Source: Conexibacter sp. DBS9H8 (GTDB taxonomy: Bacteria; Actinomycetota; Thermoleophilia; Solirubrobacterales; Solirubrobacteraceae). Taken from it: a stretch of 64,000 nucleotides of DNA. Each line of letters opens with the position of its first letter. Within the stretch, counting starts at the first letter, position 1. Position numbers and translations under genes: made by a program. Below are positions 8,146 through 16,796 of the stretch, piece by piece. Where the stretch lies: contig NZ_CP097128.1 in NCBI RefSeq assembly GCF_023330685.1, positions 1,922,001-1,986,000 of the forward strand, in the 5' to 3' direction. Under the pieces are notes generated by a model. It saw only the letters and a program-made list of their open reading frames with translations, did not search any database and was not told the origin of the DNA.

Positions 8146-9207
8146 GTGCCCGCCGCCGAACCTGAGCCGGACTCCGTGTTCCCGCCAGCGCCGGGCGAGC
8201 CCGCGGGCGCACCCGGCGCGCCCACCGGCCCGGTGGCCGGTGGGCGCGGGGCGGCCTTCTTCGACCTCGACAAGACGCTCATGCAGGGGTCCTCGGCCTT
8301 CCAGTTCGCCCGGGCGGTCCGCGCGGCCGGGCTGATCAGCCGACGCCAGCTCGTCGGGGACGCCCTCGCCAACCTCAAGTTCCGCCTGCGCGGAGCGACC
8401 GACGCCGAGACCGACCTGCTGCGCGACCGGATCGCCGCCTCGGTCAGGGGCGTGCGCGTCCGTGACTTCGAGCGGCTCGGCCTCCCGGTGCTGATCCGGG
8501 TCCTGCCGCGGATCTATCCGGAGATGCTCGACATCGCCCACGCCCATCAGGACGCGGGCCGGGACGTGTACATCATCACCGCCGCGAGTGAGGAGCTCGC
8601 CCAGGTGCTCGCCCGGGTCCTCGCCCTCGACGGCGGGATCGGGTCGCACTTCTCCGATCAGGTCGACGGGATCTACACCGGCCAGTCCGACGGCCCGTTC
8701 ATGTACGGGGAGATGAAGGCGACCGAGATCCGCCGCCTCGCCGCCGAGCGCGGCTATGACCTCAGCCAGTCCTACGCCTACTCCGACAGCGTCTCTGACG
8801 TGCCGATGCTGAGCGCCGTTGGGCACGCAGTCGTCGTCAGCCCCGACCGGGCGCTCGCCGAGCAGGCGCGCGATCACGGTTGGCAGACCCTGCGCCTGGA
8901 CCCGCTCGGCCGCCGGCTCAAGGTGATCGGCGGACTCGCCCTCGCCGTCGGCGTCGGCCGGGGGCTGAGGATCCTCACCCCATCCCTGTCGGGCGTCGCC
9001 CGCCGGTTCGGCTGGGCTCCGGTACGTCTGGACCGGCTCGCCTGGGCGACCCGTCTCAGTGGGCTCGCGGACGGGCCGCGGGACGCGGTGCGGCGGGCCG
9101 GGCCGATTCCGGCGCCGCGGCGCCTCGCGGGCTGGCCGGGGCGGCGCCCCGTGTCGGCGGATCAACACCGCGTCCGCCGCCCGACTGACTGGTCAGTCAA
9201 TCGTTAG
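8146..9207 (+). CDS. HAD-IB family hydrolase (phosphoserine phosphatase-like)
   Basis: HAD superfamily phosphatase, subfamily IB, of 353 aa. Motif I is 'FFDLDKT' (nucleophile Asp40, Asp42), motif II 'IITAASEE' and motif III 'YSDSVSDVPML'. Family members dephosphorylate small molecules such as phosphoserine or lysophosphatidic acid-like substrates; the substrate here is unknown. The C-terminal 70 residues are Arg/Pro-rich. Its last codons contain the operator-like repeat and part of the promoter for etfB, so the 3' end has a double role. Confidence 0.88.
   Translation: MPAAEPEPDSVFPPAPGEPAGAPGAPTGPVAGGRGAAFFDLDKTLMQGSSAFQFARAVRAAGLISRRQLVGDALANLKFRLRGATDAETDLLRDRIAASVRGVRVRDFERLGLPVLIRVLPRIYPEMLDIAHAHQDAGRDVYIITAASEELAQVLARVLALDGGIGSHFSDQVDGIYTGQSDGPFMYGEMKATEIRRLAAERGYDLSQSYAYSDSVSDVPMLSAVGHAVVVSPDRALAEQARDHGWQTLRLDPLGRRLKVIGGLALAVGVGRGLRILTPSLSGVARRFGWAPVRLDRLAWATRLSGLADGPRDAVRRAGPIPAPRRLAGWPGRRPVSADQHRVRRPTDWSVNR
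9183..9198 (+). promoter_or_regulatory. TetR-type operator upstream of etfB
   Basis: GACTGAC-TG-GTCAGTC is a perfect 7-bp inverted repeat with a 2-nt centre. It has the size and symmetry of TetR-family operators and ends 6 nt before the putative -10 box of etfB. TetR-type FadR repressors control etf genes in Bacillus, so a fatty-acid-responsive repressor is plausible. No tetR gene is visible nearby. Confidence 0.6.
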
Positions 9208-9210
9208 ACT
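9205..9210 (+). promoter_or_regulatory. -10 box of the etf operon
   Basis: TAGACT overlaps the stop codon of the HAD gene. With the operator covering the spacer region, a bound repressor would occlude polymerase. The transcript would have a leader of about 24 nt containing AGGAGG at 9228-9233. Confidence 0.5.
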
Positions 9211-9240
9211 CACCCCGTTACCACACCAGGAGGCACCCCG

Positions 9241-10038
9241 TTGGCTTTGAAGATAGCCGTCCTCGTCAAAGAGGTCCCGGACGCCGCCGTGCAGAAGAAG
9301 ATCGACCCAGCGACGGGTCGCATCGACCGCTCCGGCGAGAAGAACCTGAATCCCTACGACACGCACGCGATCGAGTGCGCCGTCCAGCTCAAGGAGGGCA
9401 CCGAGGTCGAGGTCGAGGAGATCATCGCCGTCACGATGGGCCCCGAGTCGGCCGTCCGCGCGCTGCACAAGGCCGTCTCCCTCGGGGCGGACCGGTCGAT
9501 CCACCTCAGTGACGACGCGCTCGCGGGCTCGGACGTCCAGGCGACCGGGTACGCGCTCGCCAAGGTGCTCGAGTCCGAGTCGCCCGACCTCGTCCTGCTC
9601 GGCCAGCAGTCCGACGACGGTGAGTCCTACACCGTCGGCTCGGTCGTCGCCGACTACCTCAAGGCGCCGTCCCTCAGCCAGGTGATCAAGCTCGACGTCG
9701 TCGACGGCGGGCTGCGCCTCGAGCGCCAGGCCGAGTACGGCTACGACACCCTCCAGATCCCGTTCCCCGCCGTCGTCTCCGTCGGCGACGCGATCAACGA
9801 ACCGCGGTACCCATCGCTGAAGGCGATCATGGGCGCGAAGAAGAAGCCACTGGAGACGAAGTCCGCCACAGACGCCGGCATCGACACGGGCATGGTCGGC
9901 ACCGAGGGCTCCAAGGTCCGCTGCGGTGACTTCCACGCTCCGGCCGCCAAGGCGGCGGGCCAGATCATCGAGGACGAGGACACCAATGAGACGGTCGAGA
10001 AGATCGTCGCCTGGCTGGATGAAAGGAAGCTGATCTAA
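9241..10038 (+). CDS. etfB: Electron transfer flavoprotein beta subunit
   Basis: ETF beta subunit of 265 aa. It binds AMP and the partner dehydrogenases, and with EtfA carries electrons from acyl-CoA dehydrogenases. The N-terminus 'IAVLVKEVPDA', 'NPYDTHAIE' and the conserved 'LLGQQSDDGESYTVG' region are characteristic. The start is TTG with AGGAGG 7 nt upstream. The stop codon abuts the etfA start directly. The operon continues to the ETF:quinone oxidoreductase. Confidence 0.96.
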   Translation: MALKIAVLVKEVPDAAVQKKIDPATGRIDRSGEKNLNPYDTHAIECAVQLKEGTEVEVEEIIAVTMGPESAVRALHKAVSLGADRSIHLSDDALAGSDVQATGYALAKVLESESPDLVLLGQQSDDGESYTVGSVVADYLKAPSLSQVIKLDVVDGGLRLERQAEYGYDTLQIPFPAVVSVGDAINEPRYPSLKAIMGAKKKPLETKSATDAGIDTGMVGTEGSKVRCGDFHAPAAKAAGQIIEDEDTNETVEKIVAWLDERKLI

Positions 10039-11019
10039 ATGGCCGACGTTCTGGTCTATGTCCTCCACAACGGGGGCGCCTTCAACAAGAACTCCCTCGG
10101 CGCCGTCTCCGAGGCGGCCGCCCGTGCGGCCGAGATCGGCGGTTCCGCCCACGCCGCGGTGCTCGGCGGGGAGGAGCTCACCGACGAGCTCGTCGGCTCC
10201 CTCGGCGCCTACGGGGCGACCAAGGTGTTCCGGGCCAAGGGCACGGCCGGCCTCGCCGCCCCCGTCGTCGACTTCCTCGACGCGGTGATCGAGCAGCACG
10301 GCCACCGCTACGCGATCTTCGGCGGCGGTCTGCTCGGCTTCGAGATCGGCGGCGGCCTCGCCGCCCGGCGCAGCGCCGGCCTCACCTCGGAGGTGACCGA
10401 GGTCAAGGCGGAGGGCGGCGAGCTCGTCGCCCACCGCCCGATCCTCGGGGACAGCCAGATCTCGGTCTCCCACTACCGCGGGGATCTCGGGATCATCATC
10501 GGCCGGATCAACGCCTTCGAGGTCCGCCAGAGTGGATCGGGCGCGGCCGAGATCGTCGACGTCGACGTCGCCTACCAGGACTTCTCCAACGCGGCCGAGC
10601 TGATCATCCGCGGCGAGCAGCGCGGTGAGGCGGTCGACATCGAGGGCGCGAACGTCCTCGTCGCCGTCGGCCGCGGCTTCGGCTCGGCGGAGAACCTGTC
10701 CCTCGCCGACGCCCTCGCCGGCGCCTTCGGCGGCAACACCGCCGTCGCCGCGACCCGCGCGGTCGTCGACGCCGGCTGGGCCGCCTACGCCTCCCAGATC
10801 GGCCAGACCGGCAAGACGGTCGCGCCGAAGCTGTACCTCGCCGCCGGCATCTCCGGCGCGATCCAGCATAAGGTCGGCATGCAGTCGTCGGAGAACATCG
10901 TCGCGATCAACAAGGACGCGAACGCGCCGATCTTCGAGTTCTCGGACCTCGGCATCGTCGGGGATCTCAACAAGATCCTTCCGAAGCTGACCGACGCGAT
11001 CAAGGCGAAGAAGGGCTAA
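10039..11019 (+). CDS. etfA: Electron transfer flavoprotein alpha subunit
   Basis: ETF alpha subunit of 326 aa. The C-terminal FAD-binding domain contains '[17 protein letters not shown]', '[14 protein letters not shown]' and 'DLGIVGDL', the family signature. It forms the FAD-carrying heterodimer with EtfB. It immediately follows etfB and lies 7 nt before the ETF:quinone oxidoreductase gene, giving a complete electron route from acyl-CoA dehydrogenases to the quinone pool. Confidence 0.97.
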   Translation: MADVLVYVLHNGGAFNKNSLGAVSEAAARAAEIGGSAHAAVLGGEELTDELVGSLGAYGATKVFRAKGTAGLAAPVVDFLDAVIEQHGHRYAIFGGGLLGFEIGGGLAARRSAGLTSEVTEVKAEGGELVAHRPILGDSQISVSHYRGDLGIIIGRINAFEVRQSGSGAAEIVDVDVAYQDFSNAAELIIRGEQRGEAVDIEGANVLVAVGRGFGSAENLSLADALAGAFGGNTAVAATRAVVDAGWAAYASQIGQTGKTVAPKLYLAAGISGAIQHKVGMQSSENIVAINKDANAPIFEFSDLGIVGDLNKILPKLTDAIKAKKG

Positions 11020-11026
11020 GGCGAAC

Positions 11027-12829
11027 ATGTCCGAGCCAGCCGCTGGAGCGACCAGCGCCCCCGAGAAGCCCGGCCGCGTCCTCGATCCCGACGGCCGACC
11101 GGCCTTCGGGCCCTTCACGCCGTCGCAGTTCCCGCCGCGCTTCGATCCCGAGGATGAGGTGATCAAGCGCGGCCTCGATCCCGAGGACGAGATCATCGAG
11201 GTTGGCGTCGCGATCGTCGGCGGTGGCACCGCCGGCCTCGCGACCGCCAACCGTCTGCTCCAGCTGCTGGCCGACGATCCCGAGCTCACCGAGGCGCTCG
11301 GGGAGGTGCCGGTCGCGGTGATCGAGAAGGCCAAGACCTGTGGCGGGCACATCATGTCCGGCGCGGTGATGGTCCCCGAGCCGCTGCTGGAGCTCTACCC
11401 GAACCTCACCCGGGAGGACTGGCGCAAGCTCAAGTTCGCCTTCGGCGAGGTGAAGAAGGACGCCGTCTACGTGCTCCCGAACGGTAAGCGGGCGATCAAG
11501 CTGCCGGTTCCGCCGCCGAACTTCGCCAACCACGGCAATGAGGTCGTGTCGGTGGCGGCGCTCGCCCGCTACCAGCAGCAGCTCGCCGAGGACGCCGGCG
11601 CCTACGTGCTGACGGAGACGGCGGCGACCCGGCTGATCGTCGAGGACGGCCGCGTCGTCGGCGTTCGCTCCGGGGACAAGGGCCGGGGCAAAGAGGGCCA
11701 GGAACTCTCCAACTTCGAGCCCGGCACCGACATCAAGGCGAAGGTGACCGTCCTGGCGGAGGGCAACTGGGGCCACCTCACCGGTGCGGCGATCCGCGAG
11801 TTCGACCTCGCCGAGAATCGTGAACCCCAGATCTGGGAGCTCGGGGTCAAGGAGGTGTGGAAGGTCCCCAAGCCGCTGGACCGGGTCATCCACACGCTCG
11901 GCCCGTGGCCGCTGAAGACCTCCAAGAAGTACGGCCAGATCGGCGGCACCTGGATCTACCCGATGAAGGACGAGACGACCGGCGACGACCTCGTCTCGAT
12001 CGGCTTCGTCGTCGACCTCGGCTACAAGGACGCGACGACCTCGGCCCACGACCTGCTCCAGCTGTTCAAGACCCATCCGATGGTGCGCGAGATTCTCGAC
12101 GGTGGCGAGCGGGTCGCCTGGTCGGCCAAGGCGCTGCCCGGCGGCGGCTACTGGTCGATGCCGAAGCTGTCGATGCCCGGGGCGGTCCTCGTCGGCGACG
12201 CCGGCGGGCTCGTCGACACGGTGTCGCTCAAGGGTGTCCACCACTGCATCCAGTCGGGCAAGCTCGCCGCCGAGGCGATCTACCGCTCCCTCAAGGGCCA
12301 GGCGCCGCTGTCCAAGTACGAGGCGGCGGTCGAGACCTCCTCGACCGGCAAGGCCCTGTGGGCGACCCGCAACACCCGGCAGCCGCTGGAGAAGGGGTTC
12401 TTCAAGGGCGCGCCGCTGTCCGGGCTCGGGGTCGCGACCAACGGCCACGCGCTGTCGGGCCGCTGGCCCTGGCACCGCAATGACGAGCAGCCGATGTTCA
12501 TCGGGGACACGAAGAACGCCTACCCCAAGCCGGACGGCAAGTACATCTTCGACAAGCTCTCCTCGGTGTACATCTCCGGCAACGCGACCCGCGACGATGC
12601 CCCCAACCACATCCGGATCGAGAAGCACGTTCCGCGTGAGATCGCCGAGACGTGGGTGTGGATGTGCCCCGCCGGGGTGTACGAGCTGCCCGAGGACGCG
12701 CCGAAGTCCGGTCGGGTCGACGTCATCGTCAACTACACCAACTGCGTGCAGTGCGGGGCGATCACCGCCAAGGGCGGCCGGCTCACCCCGCCCGAGGGTG
12801 GGGACGGACCGCTCTACACGATCGCCTAG
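11027..12829 (+). CDS. Electron transfer flavoprotein:quinone oxidoreductase
   Basis: ETF-QO of 600 aa that passes electrons from ETF to membrane quinone (menaquinone would be expected in an actinobacterium). The FAD motif 'VAIVGGGTAGLATANRLL' is near residue 65, and 'KTCGGHIMSGAV' follows as in mitochondrial ETF-QO. The C-terminal ferredoxin-like domain has Cys547 ('CPAGVYE'), Cys573 and Cys576 ('NCVQCGAI'), but Ile579 occupies the place of the fourth Cys that normally completes the 4Fe-4S site. The cluster may therefore have a different fourth ligand or be 3Fe-4S. It is the last gene of the etf operon. Confidence 0.93.
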   Translation: MSEPAAGATSAPEKPGRVLDPDGRPAFGPFTPSQFPPRFDPEDEVIKRGLDPEDEIIEVGVAIVGGGTAGLATANRLLQLLADDPELTEALGEVPVAVIEKAKTCGGHIMSGAVMVPEPLLELYPNLTREDWRKLKFAFGEVKKDAVYVLPNGKRAIKLPVPPPNFANHGNEVVSVAALARYQQQLAEDAGAYVLTETAATRLIVEDGRVVGVRSGDKGRGKEGQELSNFEPGTDIKAKVTVLAEGNWGHLTGAAIREFDLAENREPQIWELGVKEVWKVPKPLDRVIHTLGPWPLKTSKKYGQIGGTWIYPMKDETTGDDLVSIGFVVDLGYKDATTSAHDLLQLFKTHPMVREILDGGERVAWSAKALPGGGYWSMPKLSMPGAVLVGDAGGLVDTVSLKGVHHCIQSGKLAAEAIYRSLKGQAPLSKYEAAVETSSTGKALWATRNTRQPLEKGFFKGAPLSGLGVATNGHALSGRWPWHRNDEQPMFIGDTKNAYPKPDGKYIFDKLSSVYISGNATRDDAPNHIRIEKHVPREIAETWVWMCPAGVYELPEDAPKSGRVDVIVNYTNCVQCGAITAKGGRLTPPEGGDGPLYTIA

Positions 12830-12846
12830 GCGACCGGCCGGCTTGG

Positions 12847-12879
12847 CGGGGCGGGTGACTCATGCGTTCACCCGCCCCG
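12847..12879 (+). terminator. Terminator of the etf operon
   Basis: CGGGGCGGGTGA (12847-12858) and TCACCCGCCCCG (12868-12879) form a perfect 12-bp stem with a 9-nt loop. There is no U-tract, as is common in very GC-rich genomes. Confidence 0.7.
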
Positions 12880-12936
12880 ACCGCCGTCCCCGCGCTCCGG
12901 TTCCGGCGCGAGGCCGCCGCTATCCTTGACGTCTCC

Positions 12937-13173
12937 ATGAAGAGCGATATTCATCCCGCCTACAACGAGGCGCACGTCACGTGCACCTGCGGCAACAGCT
13001 TCAGCACCCGCTCGACGCGGGGTGAGATCCACGTCGAGATCTGCTCGGAGTGCCACCCGTTCTACACCGGCAAGCAGAAGCTCGTCGACACGGGTGGACG
13101 GGTCGAGCGCTTCCAGCGCCGGGCCGCCAAGGGGCGCGCCGCCGCGCGCGCCGCGGCCGGGAGCACGAACTAG
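12937..13173 (+). CDS. rpmE: 50S ribosomal protein L31 (zinc-binding type)
   Basis: L31 of 78 aa, '[20 protein letters not shown]', with two Cys near residues 16/18 and a CxxC in '[14 protein letters not shown]', the zinc-ligand pattern of the C+ form. The last 15 residues are an Ala/Arg-rich tail. The start is fixed by family similarity. A TATCCT box (12921-12926) lies 10 nt upstream, implying a leader of only a few nucleotides. It begins the conserved rpmE-prfA-prmC-sua5-glyA run. Confidence 0.95.
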   Translation: MKSDIHPAYNEAHVTCTCGNSFSTRSTRGEIHVEICSECHPFYTGKQKLVDTGGRVERFQRRAAKGRAAARAAAGSTN

Positions 13174-13175
13174 CC

Positions 13176-14255
13176 GTGAGCGCGGTCGGGTCCCCGGACC
13201 CGGCCGCCCCGGTTCCGGCCGGCCCGGATCGCCCCCGCGCCACCGCGGCGGCGTCTGCGCCCCCCGGGCCAGCGGCCCTCTCCCTGCAGGAGACCCTCGC
13301 ACGCAGCCGTGACGCCCCGGTCGGCGGCCAGGCGGTGATCGAGGGGGTGATGATGCGCGGGGTTCGCCACTGGGCGGTCGCCTCACGTCTCCCCGACGGG
13401 GGCGTCGCGGTGACGACGGTGCAGCGCGAGGGCCCGGCTCGTCGCCGGTTGTTCCGTCTCCCGCTCATCCGCGGGATCGTCGGCATGGTCGACTCGATGG
13501 CGATCGGCCTGCGCGCGCTCGGGATCGCCACCGACGCCCAGCTCGCCCACGATCCCGACGGGGCCGGGGCCGGGGCGGGGGAGGCGGGCGCGGCCACCGG
13601 GCTGTCCGGGGGCGTGTGGGCCGGGACGATCGTCGTCGCCGTCCTGTTCGCCGTCGGCCTGTTCTTCGTCGTGCCGGTCACCCTCACGAGCCTGATCAAG
13701 GATCAGCTTGGCTCCTCCTGGCTGTTCTGGCTCGTCGAGGGCCTTGTGCGAACGGTGATCTTCCTCCTCTACCTGCTCGCTCTCACCCGGATGGCGGACA
13801 TGCGCCGGGTGCTCGAGTACCACGGCGCCGAGCACAAGACGATCTCCTGCTATGAGGCGGGGGACGAGCTGACGCCCGCCCGGGCGGCCCGCTACAGCCG
13901 CCTGCACCCGCGCTGTGGCACGAGCTTCCTGCTGATCGTGATGATCATCTCGATCTTCATCTTCGCCCCCATCGGCCTGCCGGCGTGGTGGATCCTCGTG
14001 CTCACCCGGATCGCCGGGGTGCCGGTGATCGTCGGGCTCTCCTTCGAGGTGATCAAGTGGGCGGGCGCGCACCGGGCCCGCCGTTGGGTGCAGTGGGTGA
14101 TGGCCCCGGGGCTCGCGCTGCAGCGGCTGACGACGGCGGAGCCGAGCCTCGACCAGCTCGCGGTCGCGATCGCCGCGCTGGAGGCGGTGCTCGCCCGGGA
14201 GACGCCCGGATCGCTGCGCGCCGAGGACCTGATCGGCGTCGAGGTCTCCGCCTGA
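13176..14255 (+). CDS. DUF1385 family membrane protein (YqhQ-like)
   Basis: A 359-aa DUF1385 protein. The signature '[13 protein letters not shown]' lies about 50 residues from the start, followed by hydrophobic segments ('[16 protein letters not shown]', '[16 protein letters not shown]') and the polar motif '[19 protein letters not shown]'. The molecular function is unknown. In many Gram-positive genomes it lies between rpmE and prfA, as here. GTG at 13176, 2 nt after the rpmE stop, was chosen because upstream in-frame codons lie inside rpmE. Confidence 0.88.
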   Translation: MSAVGSPDPAAPVPAGPDRPRATAAASAPPGPAALSLQETLARSRDAPVGGQAVIEGVMMRGVRHWAVASRLPDGGVAVTTVQREGPARRRLFRLPLIRGIVGMVDSMAIGLRALGIATDAQLAHDPDGAGAGAGEAGAATGLSGGVWAGTIVVAVLFAVGLFFVVPVTLTSLIKDQLGSSWLFWLVEGLVRTVIFLLYLLALTRMADMRRVLEYHGAEHKTISCYEAGDELTPARAARYSRLHPRCGTSFLLIVMIISIFIFAPIGLPAWWILVLTRIAGVPVIVGLSFEVIKWAGAHRARRWVQWVMAPGLALQRLTTAEPSLDQLAVAIAALEAVLARETPGSLRAEDLIGVEVSA

Positions 14256-14316
14256 GCGGACCCGGCCGCGGGGGGTCGGGGGCCCGGCCGGGCCGGGCCT
14301 ACACTCGCCCCCTGAG

Positions 14317-15363
14317 ATGCTCGACCTCGTCAACCAGATCGAAGCGCGCTTCCGCGAGCTGGAGGACGAACTCGCCGACCCGACGGTGATCGGGGACCGC
14401 GCCCGGTTCACGGCCGCCTCCCGTGCCTACCGGGAGCTCGAGGACGCCGCCCGGCTCGCCCGCGAGTACCGCCACGCCGCCGACGACGCCGCCGGAGCGC
14501 GCGAGCTGCTCGCCGAGGGCGAGGACGCGGAGCTGCGCGAGCTCCTGCGCGCCTCGAGCGAGCGGATCGAACAGCTCGAGGAGGAGATCCGCCTGGCGAT
14601 GGTCGAACGGGACCCCAACGACGACAAGAACGTGATCATCGAGATCCGCCCCGGCGCCGGCGGCGAGGAGGCCGGGCTGTGGGCCGGGGACCTGTACCGG
14701 ATGCTCACCCGGTACGCAGAGCGGCGCGGCTTCTCGACGGAGGCGATGGCGGTCGGTGAGGGCACCTACACATTCGCGGTCAAGGGCGACGGCGCCTACA
14801 GCGTGTTCAAGTTCGAGGGCGGAACCCACCGCGTTCAGCGCGTCCCCGAGACCGAGTCCCAGGGCCGGATCCACACCTCGACGGCGACCGTCGCCGTCCT
14901 CCCCGAGGTCGACGACGTCGAGGTCGAGGTCGACCCCAACGACCTGCAGATCGACGTGTTCCGCTCCGGCGGCCCGGGTGGCCAGTCGGTCAACACGACC
15001 GACTCGGCGGTGCGCATCACCCACCGGCCGACCGGGGTCGTCGTCTCGATGCAGGACGAGAAGTCCCAGCTCCAGAACCGGGAGAAGGCGATGCGGGTCC
15101 TCCGCGCTCGCCTGTATGAGCGCGCGCTTGCCGAGCAGCACGCCGCGCTCGCGGCGACCCGCTCGGCTCAGGTCGGCAGCGGCGACCGGGCCGAGAAGAT
15201 CCGCACCTACAACTACGGTGAGGGCCGCATCACCGACCACCGGGTCAACCTCAAGCTGCACAACCTCGACGCGATCCTGATGGGCGAGCTCGACCCGTTC
15301 ACCGACGCGCTCCAGGACGACGAGAAGCGCCGGCGGCTCGCCGAGCGGACCGACGGCACCTGA
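14317..15363 (+). CDS. prfA: Peptide chain release factor 1
   Basis: RF1 of 348 aa, which terminates translation at UAA/UAG. The GGQ tripeptide that reaches the peptidyl-transferase centre is at residues 221-223 ('[11 protein letters not shown]'). The codon-recognition PxT motif is present as 'PET' in '[18 protein letters not shown]'. A TACACT box lies 11 nt before the ATG. The following gene encodes the methyltransferase that modifies the GGQ glutamine. Confidence 0.97.
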   Translation: MLDLVNQIEARFRELEDELADPTVIGDRARFTAASRAYRELEDAARLAREYRHAADDAAGARELLAEGEDAELRELLRASSERIEQLEEEIRLAMVERDPNDDKNVIIEIRPGAGGEEAGLWAGDLYRMLTRYAERRGFSTEAMAVGEGTYTFAVKGDGAYSVFKFEGGTHRVQRVPETESQGRIHTSTATVAVLPEVDDVEVEVDPNDLQIDVFRSGGPGGQSVNTTDSAVRITHRPTGVVVSMQDEKSQLQNREKAMRVLRARLYERALAEQHAALAATRSAQVGSGDRAEKIRTYNYGEGRITDHRVNLKLHNLDAILMGELDPFTDALQDDEKRRRLAERTDGT

Positions 15364-15380
15364 TCGGGGGCGAGGAGACG

Positions 15381-16211
15381 ATGGACGCGACGGTTCGCAC
15401 GCTCGCTGACGAGCTCGCCTGGGCGACCGCCTCACTCGCCGAGGTTGGGATCGACACGGCTCGCCTCGACGCCGAGCTGCTGATGGCCCACCTCCGCGGT
15501 GGGGATCGGGCTCGCCTCATCCTCGACGCCGATGTGCGCGCCGACGGGGACCTGCGGACCCGCTACCTCGCCCTCGTCGCCCGCCGCGCCGGGCACGAGC
15601 CGATCGCCTACATCACCGCCAAGCAGGGCTTCCGCCACCTCGAGCTCGCCGTCGACCCGCGCGTGCTGATCCCCCGCCCGGAGACCGAGCTGCTCGTCGA
15701 GGTCGGGCTCGAGCTGCCGGCGGGGGCCCGGGTCGTCGACGTCGGCACCGGCAGTGGGGCGATCGCGCTGGCGCTCAAGCAGGAGCGGCCCGACCTCGCC
15801 GTGACCGGGCTCGAGCTGTCAGAGGCGGCGCTCGCGCTCGCCCGCCACAACGCCGCCCGCCTCCGGCTCGAGGTCGCCTTCTCCGCCTCGGACCTTCTCG
15901 ACGACGGCGACTATGACGCGGTGCTCGCCAACCTGCCCTATATCACCGACGGTGAGCCGCTGCCGCCCAGCGTCGCCGCCTTCGAGCCCGCGCGGGCACT
16001 GTACGGCGGCCCGGACGGGCTGAGGGTGATCCGGGCACTCTGTGCCCAGCTCGCTGACCGGCCCGGCGTGGGCGCCGTCGCCCTCGAGATCGGGGCGACC
16101 CAGGGGGAGGCGGTCGCCGGATTCCTCACCGCCGCCGGCTTCGGTGCCGTCGAGGTGCGCACCGACCTCGCCGGGCTCGACCGGGTCGTGATCGGGCGCC
16201 GGACGCGATGA
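15381..16211 (+). CDS. prmC: Release factor glutamine N5-methyltransferase
   Basis: PrmC of 276 aa, which methylates the Gln of the GGQ motif in release factors. The SAM-binding motif is 'VVDVGTGSGAIALAL'. The substrate-binding motif, usually NPPY, is 'NLPY' in 'VLANLPYITDG', a variant I recall from other high-GC bacteria. GAGGAG precedes the ATG. The gene follows its substrate gene prfA and overlaps tsaC by 4 nt (ATGA). Confidence 0.95.
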   Translation: MDATVRTLADELAWATASLAEVGIDTARLDAELLMAHLRGGDRARLILDADVRADGDLRTRYLALVARRAGHEPIAYITAKQGFRHLELAVDPRVLIPRPETELLVEVGLELPAGARVVDVGTGSGAIALALKQERPDLAVTGLELSEAALALARHNAARLRLEVAFSASDLLDDGDYDAVLANLPYITDGEPLPPSVAAFEPARALYGGPDGLRVIRALCAQLADRPGVGAVALEIGATQGEAVAGFLTAAGFGAVEVRTDLAGLDRVVIGRRTR

Positions 16212-16759
16212 GCGCGAGCCGGGCAGAGGCGTTCGAGGCGGCGATCGCCGCCGGTGAACTCGTCCTGTTTCCCGCCGACACCGTCTATGGGCTCGCCGTC
16301 GACCCGGCACGGCCTGAGGCCCTGTATGCGCTCAAGGGCCGGCCGGACGGGAAACCGTCGGCGTTGATGTACTTCGATCTCGACACCGCACTGGCGGGGG
16401 TGCCTGCACCGAGTGCCGCCGTGATGGCCCGGCTGCTGCCCGGCCCGGTCACCGTCGTGCTCGCCGACGGCCGCGGGATCCGCGTCGTCGACGTGCCCGT
16501 CCTCGCCGGCGCCCGCGGGCCCGTCCTGCAGTCGAGCGCCAACCCCTCCGGCGCGCCCGACGCCCGCCGGCTCGAAGACGTCGACCCGGCGATCCGGGCC
16601 GGGGTCGGGCTCGAGATCGACGGGGGGGAGCTGCCGGGCGTCCCCTCGACGGTGGTCGATCTGCGCCGCTACGACACGACGGGCGAGTGGGCGATCCTCC
16701 GGGCCGGGGCGGTCGACCCCGCTGAAATCGCCGCCGCGTTCGGGGCCCGAGCCGGCTGA
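16208..16759 (+). CDS. tsaC: Threonylcarbamoyl-AMP synthase (TsaC/Sua5/YrdC)
   Basis: YrdC-domain protein of 183 aa that makes threonylcarbamoyl-AMP from Thr, bicarbonate and ATP for the t6A37 modification of ANN-decoding tRNAs. Typical motifs are '[13 protein letters not shown]', '[13 protein letters not shown]' and 'QSSANPSG'. It has only the YrdC domain, without the C-terminal Sua5 extension. The first four bases overlap the prmC stop, so translation is coupled. Confidence 0.94.
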   Translation: MSASRAEAFEAAIAAGELVLFPADTVYGLAVDPARPEALYALKGRPDGKPSALMYFDLDTALAGVPAPSAAVMARLLPGPVTVVLADGRGIRVVDVPVLAGARGPVLQSSANPSGAPDARRLEDVDPAIRAGVGLEIDGGELPGVPSTVVDLRRYDTTGEWAILRAGAVDPAEIAAAFGARAG

Positions 16760-16783
16760 GAAGATGCCCGCCACCGCCGCTGC

Positions 16784-16789
16784 TAGCGT
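16784..16789 (+). promoter_or_regulatory. -10 box of a leaderless promoter (glyA)
   Basis: TAGCGT ends 7 nt before the ATG at 16797. It supports that start over the in-frame ATG at 16764. Confidence 0.45.
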
Positions 16790-16796
16790 CCAGCTC

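Noticed and set aside
6973..9168. Long open frame on the minus strand (731 codons) across the thiolase and HAD genes
   Set aside because: It is antisense to two clearly conserved genes and has the Arg/Gly/Asp-rich composition of a GC-driven shadow frame, with no domain.
9193..11355. Long minus-strand open frame (720 codons) across etfB and etfA
   Set aside because: Shadow of the etf genes; composition is biased and no domain is recognisable.
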